Assembly (NCBI RefSeq): GCF_031157355.1
Contig: NZ_JAVIFT010000002.1
Coordinates: 248,001-312,000 of the forward strand
Source: Hyphomicrobium sp. LHD-15
GTDB lineage: Bacteria > Pseudomonadota > Alphaproteobacteria > Rhizobiales > Hyphomicrobiaceae
Length of the DNA: 64,000 nt
Reading direction: 5' to 3'
Part shown: positions 29,073 through 37,473 of the stretch, one piece after another
How the letters are laid out: every line of letters starts with the position of its first letter
Position numbering within the stretch: position 1 is the stretch's first letter
Program-made: the position numbers and the translations under genes
Notes under the pieces: model-generated
Databases searched by the model: none
Told to the model about the DNA's origin: nothing
What the model saw: the letters and a program-made list of their open reading frames with translations, nothing else

Positions 29073-29463
29073 GCTAATCTCCATTGTCTCGTGGACGATG
29101 CAACGAGCGTGGCCCTCTGCCTGCGCTCTGCTCCCGGGCCTAGTGGCCGGGCGACTTCGTTCTAATGGCCGGACGCTGTGGATTTATGACAGCATATCCA
29201 TATGAAATACAATGCCAAAAAGTGCTTCATTCATTTCGAGCAGAAGCGTGGCCCCGGAGAATTTGTCGCTGCGGCGCATCTGCAACCGTGTCAGTGCCCA
29301 CAGGGCGGGAAAAGACGCATACGGACACGGAACTAAAGTCTAGGCTGGCAAAGGACCGCATGCGACGAGGCGGGCAAGGCGTTGACAGTGCCCGATCCGG
29401 GTTTCATGAGAAGGGGATATCGCTTTTTTACCTTCTTTTGTTCGACCACGAGGCTCGCACTCC
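29073..29463. other. Divergent intergenic region between pstS and sdhB
   Basis: No gene seen. It contains the candidate Pho box at 29174-29192 and a possible -35 element TTGACA at 29382-29387 for sdhB, for which I could not find a convincing -10. Confidence 0.5.
29174..29192 (-). promoter_or_regulatory. Candidate Pho box upstream of pstS
   Basis: Minus strand reads CTGTCATAAATCCACAG. The first half matches the PhoB half-site CTGTCAT exactly and is followed by the A/T-rich spacer; the second half (CCACAG) is degenerate. Distance to the pstS start is about 100 bases, and a weak -10-like TTAGAA lies about 10 bases downstream. Confidence 0.6.
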
Positions 29464-30243
29464 ATGGTTCAACTTACGCTTCCCAAAAATTCCAAGATCA
29501 AGACGGGTAAAACGTGGAATGCGCCCGATGCCGAAGGGAAGTGGCGGGAGTTCCGGATTTATCGCTGGAGCCCGGACGACGAGGAAAACCCTCGCATCGA
29601 CAGCTATTGGATCAACGAGGAGCAGTGCGGGCCGATGGTGCTCGACGCGCTCATCAAGATCAAAAACGAGATCGATCCGACCCTGACCTTCCGCCGCTCG
29701 TGCCGCGAGGGCATCTGTGGGTCGTGCGCCATGAACATCGACGGAACCAACGATCTGGCCTGTCTCAAGGGGCTGGACGAGGTCAAGGGCGCGGTCAAAG
29801 TGTACCCGCTGCCGCATATGAAGGTGGTCAAGGACCTGGTTCCGGATTTGACGAACTTCTATGCGCAGCACCGCTCGATCGAACCCTGGCTCAAAACCGA
29901 TACGGCGGCGCCGCCCAAGGAGTGGAAGCAGTCCCGAGACGATCGCGAGAAGCTCGACGGGCTCTACGAATGCATTCTTTGCGCGTGCTGCTCGACGTCG
30001 TGCCCCAGCTATTGGTGGAATTCAGACCGCTATCTCGGGCCGGCCGCGTTGCTGCAGGCCTATCGCTGGGTCATCGACAGCCGCGATGAAGCAACCGGCG
30101 AACGGCTCGACAACCTCGAGGATCCGTTCCGGCTCTATCGCTGCCATACGATCATGAACTGCGCCAAGGCTTGCCCCAAGGGCCTGAGCCCGGCCAAGGC
30201 GATCGCCGAGCTCAAGAAGCTCATGGTGCAGCGGCGCGTTTAA
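29464..30243 (+). CDS. sdhB: Succinate dehydrogenase iron-sulphur subunit
   Basis: Electron-transfer subunit of complex II, at the inner face of the membrane. The 259-residue product has the [2Fe-2S] ligands C80, C85, C88 and C100 in [15 protein letters not shown], and the two C-terminal cluster motifs [12 protein letters not shown] (C170, C173, C176, C180) and [12 protein letters not shown] (C227, C233, C237). GAGG lies about ten bases before the ATG. sdhC, sdhD and sdhA, which usually precede sdhB, are absent from the window. Confidence 0.96.
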   Translation: MVQLTLPKNSKIKTGKTWNAPDAEGKWREFRIYRWSPDDEENPRIDSYWINEEQCGPMVLDALIKIKNEIDPTLTFRRSCREGICGSCAMNIDGTNDLACLKGLDEVKGAVKVYPLPHMKVVKDLVPDLTNFYAQHRSIEPWLKTDTAAPPKEWKQSRDDREKLDGLYECILCACCSTSCPSYWWNSDRYLGPAALLQAYRWVIDSRDEATGERLDNLEDPFRLYRCHTIMNCAKACPKGLSPAKAIAELKKLMVQRRV

Positions 30244-30320
30244 GATTCAGGTCAGGCCGGATCGGTTTAGCGTCCTCGTCGCCTCGCTGGAGGACGGGGC
30301 CTAGACACGTCTGCTAGTGG

Positions 30321-30370
30321 AGACCGATGATTCACGCTTCGGACTGATGGGGTCCGAAGCGATCATGGTC
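30321..30370. repeat. Intergenic palindrome, TTCGGAC family copy A
   Basis: Left arm GACCGATGATTCACGCTTCGGAC is too long to pair fully but its core CGCTTCGGAC matches the right arm GTCCGAAGCGATCATGGTC around the loop TGATGGG. Copy B follows ten bases later. Placed between sdhB and the VOC gene. Confidence 0.85.
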
Positions 30371-30380
30371 ATTTTAGCGA

Positions 30381-30430
30381 GACCTATGATTCACGCTTCG
30401 GACTAATAGGGTCCGAAGCGATCATGGTCT
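30381..30430. repeat. Intergenic palindrome, TTCGGAC family copy B
   Basis: Nearly identical to copy A in tandem: left arm core CGCTTCGGAC, loop TAATAGG, right arm GTCCGAAGCGATCATGGTC. The only clear differences lie in the loop and one base of the left arm. Confidence 0.85.
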
Positions 30431-30478
30431 AGGATCGACGCCCTCCGTTCGGTTGCTCTCCAACAGAAAGGGATCCGC

Positions 30479-30871
30479 GTGCTGGACCATATCGGTTTGC
30501 CCGTTTCGGACTTTGCGAAGTCGAAGGCCTTCTACACCACGGTGCTGGCGTCACTCGGCCTGCAACTGCTCAAGGAGGTCGACCTTTCGGACGAGGGCGG
30601 TCCTGCCGGCTACGCCGGTTTCGGTGCGCAGCGGCCTCAGTTCTGGATTGGGACGGGGAAGCCGTTCACGGGACGGCTGCATGTGGCGTTTGCCGCCAAG
30701 GACCGGGCCCAGGTGCGGGCGTTCTACGAGGCGGCGCTTGCTTCGGGCGCGAAAGACAACGGGGCGCCGGGCTTGAGGCCGCATTATCACGCCAATTATT
30801 ACGGGGCTTTCGTTATCGATCCCGACGGCCACAATATCGAAGCCGTCAGCCATGTGCCCGAGTCCGATTGA
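30479..30871 (+). CDS. VOC-family (glyoxalase-like) protein
   Basis: A 130-residue single vicinal-oxygen-chelate domain: the N-terminal LDHIGLPVSDFAKSKAFYTTVL is the beta-alpha-beta signature with the first metal His, and the C-terminal DPDGHNIEAVSH carries the last metal Glu. Members bind a divalent metal and act on small carbonyl, epoxide or aromatic substrates, so no specific reaction can be given. The start is a GTG; the family-typical LDHIGL follows at once. Two tandem palindromes lie just upstream. Confidence 0.85.
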   Translation: MLDHIGLPVSDFAKSKAFYTTVLASLGLQLLKEVDLSDEGGPAGYAGFGAQRPQFWIGTGKPFTGRLHVAFAAKDRAQVRAFYEAALASGAKDNGAPGLRPHYHANYYGAFVIDPDGHNIEAVSHVPESD

Positions 30872-30978
30872 ATTTCGGAGCCGAGAAAGCGCGTTTCCCG
30901 CGTATTGCGCCGATCACGGTGTATTCGTGATTCGGATTTCGTTTTCGAAGGCGTTTCGTTTCGGGTTCTAGAAACAAC

Positions 30979-31012
30979 AAGACCGATGGCGCGTCTCGCT
31001 GCCACCGGTCTT
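30979..31012 (-). terminator. Terminator of the H1-like gene
   Basis: AAGACCGATGGC / GCCACCGGTCTT, 12-bp arms with one mismatch. On the minus strand the stem is followed by GTTGTTT. It may also end transcription of the VOC gene from the other side. Confidence 0.7.
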
Positions 31013-31094
31013 CAGTTTGGAAAATGTGCCCCGAGAGGCACCCGCCAGCACCCGCCCTGTTGCCCAGACAGAGGCGGGGGTCGGCGGTCCCGCC

Positions 31095-31253
31095 TTAGGC
31101 GGCCTTCCGCTTCTTTGCAGCAGGCTTTGCAGCCTTGCGAGCGGCCGGCTTCTTGACAGCCTTGCGTGCAGCAGGCTTTGCAGCCTTGCGAGCAGCCGGC
31201 TTCTTTGCAGCGGGCTTACGAGCAGTGGTCTTCTTAACAGCAGCTTTAGCCAT
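31095..31253 (-). CDS. Histone H1-like Lys/Ala-rich protein
   Basis: A 52-residue protein starting MAKAAVKKTTARKPAAKK, composed almost wholly of Lys, Arg, Ala and Pro. The unit KKPAARKAAKPAA occurs in tandem, giving the pattern of eukaryotic H1 tails and of bacterial H1-like proteins. It should bind DNA non-specifically and be disordered when free. The start at 31253 is set by GGGAG upstream; the frame is open further but crosses the leader palindromes. The MAKAA start and the tail composition resemble the N-terminus of the HU gene at 44725. Confidence 0.8.
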   Translation of the reverse strand: MAKAAVKKTTARKPAAKKPAARKAAKPAARKAVKKPAARKAAKPAAKKRKAA

Positions 31254-31272
31254 AGTAGTCTCTCCCTCTAGA

Positions 31273-31290
31273 GTTCGAATCATTTCGAAC
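31273..31290. promoter_or_regulatory. 18-bp palindrome in the leader of the H1-like gene
   Basis: Perfect 7-base arms: GTTCGAA TCAT TTCGAAC, 20-37 bases before the start codon of the H1-like gene. Placement fits an operator or a small 5' hairpin. Confidence 0.6.
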
Positions 31291-31293
31291 AAA

Positions 31294-31320
31294 AAAATCA
31301 TGAGCAAATTCGATGATTTT
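31294..31320. promoter_or_regulatory. 27-bp inverted repeat in the leader of the H1-like gene
   Basis: Perfect 8-base arms AAAATCAT / ATGATTTT with an 11-base AT-rich centre, three bases from the first palindrome. Confidence 0.5.
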
Positions 31321-31533
31321 GTTGACACGTAAAGTGGATTCAGCCTGCAGATTTCTCCGCAATCGACCAAAAGTGTTGCGTGAATTCAACAAAAACGTCG
31401 ATATTCTAAGTCGCTAAGTCGTCGCTCTCGACTCCGTGTGAGCTGCGAGGTGCAGAAAACGGAATCGAAAACGAGTTCTCGCAGTCTCGAAAATGACTCT
31501 TGATGTTTAAAAATTTGAGTCGCGCGCGTTTTT

Positions 31534-32109
31534 CTACGCAGCTTTGACGACGCGACGCTGCAGATCGAGCACCGCCATCATGAAGCCCATGCGGTCTTCG
31601 ACAGCCTCTGCGAGGAGCGAGAAGTAGTTCGGCTCCTGAGGTACGATCTCGCCGATCACCTCGCCCATTTCGAACCGCAGATCGGCTTCATGCTTACGGG
31701 CGATGGCCTGCATCTTTGCATTGGATGCGAGGCAGCTCATGTAAATCAGGTGGACACCACGGTTGCGGGCGGCGCGGATTACCCGGCCCATCAGTTCGGT
31801 GCCGAGGCCCTTCTCTTGGAACGCCACCTCCACCGAAAGCGCGGCCTCGGCCTCCCGGCCCCAGGTCTCGCCCAGCTTCTTCAGTTCGGATGCGGCGCGG
31901 ACCTCGCCATCCTCGATGTAGGCGAAGATGGTCGATCCGGCGTCCGTCATGTGAGCGGCGTAGTCCTCGATGAAGCTATCCGAGACGCCGTGCGCGAAGC
32001 GCATCGTGCGGCTGGTCTTGTCGAGGCGCAGAAGATGGTCGCGGAACTTCGCCTGTTCCTGCGGCCAGAGCTTGCGGACAATCCCGTTCGAACGCGCATG
32101 ATCACTCAT
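31534..32109 (-). CDS. GNAT-family N-acetyltransferase
   Basis: A 191-residue single-domain acetyltransferase. The acetyl-CoA loop is QEKGLGTELM (motif A, about residues 111-120) after the beta-4 strand EAALSVEVAF; motif B-like NRGVHLIYMSCLASNAKMQAIARKH follows. Substrate cannot be told from sequence. The start at 32109 (MSDHARSNGIV) is preferred over upstream open codons. A 15-bp palindrome lies 134 bases upstream. Confidence 0.85.
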   Translation of the reverse strand: MSDHARSNGIVRKLWPQEQAKFRDHLLRLDKTSRTMRFAHGVSDSFIEDYAAHMTDAGSTIFAYIEDGEVRAASELKKLGETWGREAEAALSVEVAFQEKGLGTELMGRVIRAARNRGVHLIYMSCLASNAKMQAIARKHEADLRFEMGEVIGEIVPQEPNYFSLLAEAVEDRMGFMMAVLDLQRRVVKAA

Positions 32110-32553
32110 TGCGTCAATCCCTCCAGACTGAATCGCGGCCGGGATGATCCTCGATCGTGCGCTAAACAAGGCAGCGCCCACATCCGGCGGCGATTCGGCG
32201 CGGCAAGCGATTTCGCCGCGCGATTAAGCCATATAGGTTTTGTTGTGCGATGCACAATGCGCCAAATAAGTGGCGAAAGACGCGATGTTTCGTCGTTTTC
32301 CCGCGACTGTGGGCATTTGGCTTCGCTGCACCGCAAAAACCGCTTGGCTGCGTTGCGTGTCTCGCAGATCCCAGGCGGGTGCCGCGAAGATGCGCGCGTT
32401 TTGTGGGGCGGGGCGTTGTCTTGGCCGCGGGCTACTTTCGTCGCGCTGCTCCGCGCCTGCGATCGGCTGCTTGCTATCAAGCGACCTCTCGCTGCTTGTC
32501 CGGACGCGCCCGGTTTCGGATAAGTGCATTCGGCAGGGCAAATCGGGGCACCC
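32110..32553. other. Intergenic region between GNAT gene and zapE
   Basis: About 440 bases without a convincing gene. Open frames exist on both strands but their translations are Arg/Cys/Trp-rich and non-protein-like. One palindrome is present at 32243-32257. Confidence 0.5.
32243..32257. promoter_or_regulatory. 15-bp palindrome, operator-like
   Basis: TTGTGC GAT GCACAA, perfect 6-base arms, in the divergent region between the GNAT gene and zapE. The TGC/GCA core is of the kind bound by some alphaproteobacterial regulators, but the protein is unknown. Confidence 0.4.
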
Positions 32554-33666
32554 ATGGCAGGACGACTTCTCGAGCAGTACGAGCGGCGGGTTGCGCTCGG
32601 GGAGATCGAGCCGGACGGGGCGCAGCGGGAGGCGGTGCTCCGGCTCGATGCGTTGGCTTCGGCGCTCGAGGACTGGCAGGCCAACGGACGGGGCGGGTTT
32701 TTCTCCTCGTTGTTCCGGCCGCGCTCCGCGCCACCGCGGGGGCTCTATCTTCACGGCGCGGTCGGGCGCGGCAAAACCATGCTCATGGACCTGTTCTTCG
32801 AGGCGGTGACCTTCACGCCGAAGCGCCGGCTGCACTTTCATGAGTTCATGAGCGAGGTGCACGACCGCATCCAGCGCGGTCGGGCGACGACGGACGGCGA
32901 TCCGATCCCGTTCGTTGCAGCCGAGATCGCGGCGGAGGCCGGACTATTGTGCTTCGACGAACTGACCATCACCGACATCGCCGATGCGATGATCCTCGCG
33001 CGCTTGTTCAAGGCGCTGTTCGCGCGCGGACTGGTGGTGGTGGCAACTTCCAACGCGCCTCCCGACCGGCTCTATTGGAACGGGCTCAACCGACAACTGT
33101 TCGTGCCGTTCATCGCGCTGCTCGAAGATACCGTGGAGGTGTTCGAGCTCAAGAGCGCAAAGGATTTCCGCCTCGATAAGCTGGCGGGGCGGAAGCTCTA
33201 TTTCTCGCCCTTGGATGCTCAGGCCAAAGCCGGCGTGGAGGAGCATTGGGTCCGGTTGACGGGAAATCATCCCGGCGCGCCGACTTCGGTCGATGTCAAA
33301 GGGCGGCACGTTCAGGTGCCAATGGCCTCGATGGGGGTCGCCAGGTTCGGGTTCGCGGATCTTTGCGAAAAGCCGCTCGGTGCTCTCGACTATCTCCACA
33401 TCGCCCACTCTTTCCATACCCTCGTCGTCGAGGGTATCCCGATGCTGACTCCGGCGCGCCGCAACGAAGCGAGGCGGCTCATCCACCTGATCGATACGCT
33501 CTACGACAACCGCAACTGCCTCATCGTTTCCGCGGAGGCCGAGCCGGATCGGCTTTACCCCGAGGGGGACGGCGCGCAGCTTTTCGAGCGGACGGCGTCG
33601 CGCCTCATGGAAATGCGAAGTGAAGCCTACCTTGCGCGCAGTGTCCGACCGGGGGCTGGGGGCTAG
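32554..33666 (+). CDS. zapE: Cell division protein ZapE (AFG1-like ATPase)
   Basis: A 370-residue AAA-type ATPase. Walker A is GAVGRGKT (68-75), Walker B LLCFDELTITD, and the sensor region VVVATSNAPP. E. coli ZapE destabilises FtsZ rings and is needed under low oxygen; mitochondrial homologues (AFG1/LACE1) handle respiratory-chain subunits. The start ATG at 32554 (MAGRLLEQYERR) fits the family; an in-frame GTG at 32524 is possible. Placement just before mdh-sucCDAB is the usual one in Hyphomicrobiales. Confidence 0.92.
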   Translation: MAGRLLEQYERRVALGEIEPDGAQREAVLRLDALASALEDWQANGRGGFFSSLFRPRSAPPRGLYLHGAVGRGKTMLMDLFFEAVTFTPKRRLHFHEFMSEVHDRIQRGRATTDGDPIPFVAAEIAAEAGLLCFDELTITDIADAMILARLFKALFARGLVVVATSNAPPDRLYWNGLNRQLFVPFIALLEDTVEVFELKSAKDFRLDKLAGRKLYFSPLDAQAKAGVEEHWVRLTGNHPGAPTSVDVKGRHVQVPMASMGVARFGFADLCEKPLGALDYLHIAHSFHTLVVEGIPMLTPARRNEARRLIHLIDTLYDNRNCLIVSAEAEPDRLYPEGDGAQLFERTASRLMEMRSEAYLARSVRPGAGG

Positions 33667-34937
<1,271 letters not shown>

Positions 34938-34975
34938 TACGCGCCGGTGCGGGATCCGGATGGGACCTAGAGGTG

Positions 34976-35017
34976 GCGGGGTGAGGAAACCCCGCTTCCG
35001 GTTCCCCTCGGTTTTTT
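34976..35017 (+). terminator. Terminator after mdh
   Basis: Stem GCGGGGT / ACCCCGC, then a pyrimidine-rich stretch ending in TTTTTT at about 35011-35016. It would separate mdh from sucCD or reduce read-through. Confidence 0.6.
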
Positions 35018-35191
35018 GCTTGCCAGCTTATAGCCCTGCTCCAGGGTTCTTGAATTCTCAATGCCCTGAGTTTTTCGATCGATCGTGCTTCTCGCCGGAC
35101 TGTTTCCATCCGGTTGTCCCTGCGGAGCATGCGGCCGTCATGACGCCGGAATAAGCCTTCCGGCACGCATCAAGAGGACCTACGCGCAGCC

Positions 35192-36391
35192 ATGAATATT
35201 CACGAGCATCAGGCCAAGGAGCTTCTCCGTCAGTATGGGGTGCCGACTTCGGGTGGCGGCGCTGCTTTCACGCCAGAGGAGGCCGAGAAGATTGCAGCCG
35301 GCATCCAGACAGAGGTCCGGGTCGTCAAGGCGCAGATCCATGCGGGTGGTCGCGGCAAGGGCCATTTCAAAGAGAAGGAAGCGGGCGAGAAGGGCGGCGT
35401 TCGGTTCGCCAAGACGCCGGCGGAAGCGCGTGACCTCGCCGCGCAGATGCTGGGCAAAACTCTCGTCACCATTCAGACCGGCCCGGCCGGTCGCATCGTT
35501 CGGCGCATCTATATCTCGGACGCCGCAAACATCGGTCGTGAGCTTTATCTTTCGGCCCTCGTCGATCGCGCCAGCTCGCGCGTGGCGTTCATCGCCTCGA
35601 CCGAAGGCGGCATGGACATCGAGAAGGTGGCCCATGACACGCCGGAGAAGATCCTGACGCTCACGGTGGATCCTGCGAGCGGCCTGCAGCCGTTCCACAG
35701 CCGCAAGATCGCATTCGCGCTGGGCCTCAAGGGCGACCAGATCAAGCAGTGCGCGAAGATGATCGAAGGGCTCTACAAGCTGGTTCTCGAAAAGGATCTG
35801 AGCCTACTTGAGATCAACCCGCTGGTGGTGACCAAGGAAGGCGATCTCACGGCGCTCGACGCCAAGATGAGCTTCGACAGCAACGCGCTGTTCCGTCATC
35901 CCGATATCGTTGCGCTGCGCGACGAGACGGAAGAAGACCCGATGGAGATCGAGGCGGCGAAGCACGAGCTTTCGTATGTGAAGCTCGACGGCTCGATCGG
36001 CTGCATGGTGAACGGCGCCGGTCTTGCCATGGCGACGATGGACATCATCAAGCTCTATGGCGCGGAGCCCGCCAACTTCCTCGACGTGGGCGGTGGTGCT
36101 TCCAAGGAGAAGGTGAAGTCCGCGTTCCAGATCATCCTGTCCGATCCTTCGGTGAAGGGCATCCTGGTCAACATCTTCGGTGGCATCATGCGTTGCGACA
36201 TCATCGCGGAAGGCATCGTGGCGGCTGCGCGCGAGATGGCAATCAATGTGCCGCTGGTCGTCCGGCTCGAAGGCACCAACGTGGAGCTCGGCAAGGAGAT
36301 CCTCGCCAAGAGCGGGCTCAAGATCGTGCCGGCAGATGATCTTGCCGATGCGGCCGCGAAAATCACCTCTGCTATCAAAACCGCAGCCTAG
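35192..36391 (+). CDS. sucC: Succinate-CoA ligase, beta subunit
   Basis: Nucleotide-binding subunit of succinyl-CoA synthetase, the substrate-level phosphorylation step of the TCA cycle. The 399-residue product starts [18 protein letters not shown], has an ATP-grasp domain (about 1-240; [20 protein letters not shown]) and a C-terminal CoA-ligase domain with [10 protein letters not shown]. Standard length. sucD follows after 70 bases. Confidence 0.97.
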   Translation: MNIHEHQAKELLRQYGVPTSGGGAAFTPEEAEKIAAGIQTEVRVVKAQIHAGGRGKGHFKEKEAGEKGGVRFAKTPAEARDLAAQMLGKTLVTIQTGPAGRIVRRIYISDAANIGRELYLSALVDRASSRVAFIASTEGGMDIEKVAHDTPEKILTLTVDPASGLQPFHSRKIAFALGLKGDQIKQCAKMIEGLYKLVLEKDLSLLEINPLVVTKEGDLTALDAKMSFDSNALFRHPDIVALRDETEEDPMEIEAAKHELSYVKLDGSIGCMVNGAGLAMATMDIIKLYGAEPANFLDVGGGASKEKVKSAFQIILSDPSVKGILVNIFGGIMRCDIIAEGIVAAAREMAINVPLVVRLEGTNVELGKEILAKSGLKIVPADDLADAAAKITSAIKTAA

Positions 36392-36461
36392 GGAGCGGCG
36401 CCTTTCGGCGACGCATCCCCGAACTTCTCCGACAAGAGAGACGACAATTTAGAGAGACGAC

Positions 36462-37361
36462 ATGGCCATTCTCGTCGACAAGTCCACGATCACCATCTGC
36501 CAGGGCCTCACCGGCGCTCAAGGCACGTTCCACACCAAGCAGGCGCGTAGCTACGGCTCCAAGGTCGGCGGCGGCGTCACGCCCGGCAAGGGCGGGTCGA
36601 AGCATCCGGATCCCGAACTGGCGGATCTGCCGCTGTTCAACACGGTGCACGAAGCCAAGGTCAAGACCGGCGCTACAGCCACCGCGATCTACGTTCCGCC
36701 ACCGTTCGCGGCCGACGCCATTCTCGAGGCGATCGATGCGGAGATGCCGCTGATCGTCTGCATCACCGAGGGCATTCCGGTGCTCGACATGGTCAAGGTG
36801 AAGCGGGCTCTCTCTGGGTCGAAGTCGCGCCTGATCGGACCCAACTGCCCCGGCGTTCTGACGCCGAATGCCTGCAAGATCGGCATCATGCCGGGCAGCA
36901 TCTTTCGTAAAGGGACGGTCGGCATCGTCTCGCGGTCCGGCACGCTCACCTATGAAGCGGTGAAGCAGACGACGGACGCGGGGCTCGGCCAGTCGACGGC
37001 GGTCGGTATCGGCGGCGATCCGGTGAAGGGGACCGAGCACATCGACGTGCTGGATCTGTTCCTTTCCGATCCCGACACCCACTCCATCATCATGATCGGT
37101 GAAATCGGCGGATCGGCTGAAGAAGAAGCAGCCGAATATCTGATCAGGGAAGCCAAGAAGGGCCGCAAAAAGCCGATGGCCGGATTCATCGCCGGTGTAA
37201 CGGCACCTCCCGGACGGCGGATGGGACACGCGGGTGCGATTATCTCCGGCGGACAGGGGCGCGCCGAAGACAAAGTGGAAGCTATGCGTCGCGCTGGGAT
37301 CGCCATCGCCGACAGCCCGGCTTCGCTCGGCACCACTTTGACCAAAGTTCTAAAAGGATAA
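36462..37361 (+). CDS. sucD: Succinate-CoA ligase, alpha subunit
   Basis: CoA-binding and phosphorylated subunit. The 299-residue product has the CoA-binding Rossmann fold (about 1-145; [19 protein letters not shown]) and the phospho-histidine H256 in [14 protein letters not shown]. It is co-transcribed with sucC. A near-palindrome ACACTATATAGAGTGT lies 8-24 bases after its stop, before sucA. Confidence 0.97.
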   Translation: MAILVDKSTITICQGLTGAQGTFHTKQARSYGSKVGGGVTPGKGGSKHPDPELADLPLFNTVHEAKVKTGATATAIYVPPPFAADAILEAIDAEMPLIVCITEGIPVLDMVKVKRALSGSKSRLIGPNCPGVLTPNACKIGIMPGSIFRKGTVGIVSRSGTLTYEAVKQTTDAGLGQSTAVGIGGDPVKGTEHIDVLDLFLSDPDTHSIIMIGEIGGSAEEEAAEYLIREAKKGRKKPMAGFIAGVTAPPGRRMGHAGAIISGGQGRAEDKVEAMRRAGIAIADSPASLGTTLTKVLKG

Positions 37362-37367
37362 AGGCGA

Positions 37368-37385
37368 CTACACTATATAGAGTGT
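37368..37385. promoter_or_regulatory. AT-rich palindrome between sucD and sucA
   Basis: ACACTATATAGAGTGT, 5-base arms around ATATAG, in an otherwise GC-rich gap of about 110 bases before sucA. Could be a -10 region or operator for a sucA promoter. Confidence 0.35.
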
Positions 37386-37473
37386 CACGGACAGCGCCGA
37401 GAATCGCCTGATTTCGGGGGCGAGATGGTCACCTCATCTCCGGCGCATGCCGGAAGAAATGGCGGGGATTCGC

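Noticed and set aside
31095-31253. Possible CRISPR or tandem repeat array
   Set aside because: The repeats are coding: they translate to Lys/Ala units of one open frame and have no constant spacer length.
31273-31290. LexA (SOS) box
   Set aside because: The alphaproteobacterial box is GTTC with a seven-base spacer then GTTC. This site has inverted GTTCGAA/TTCGAAC arms with other spacing.
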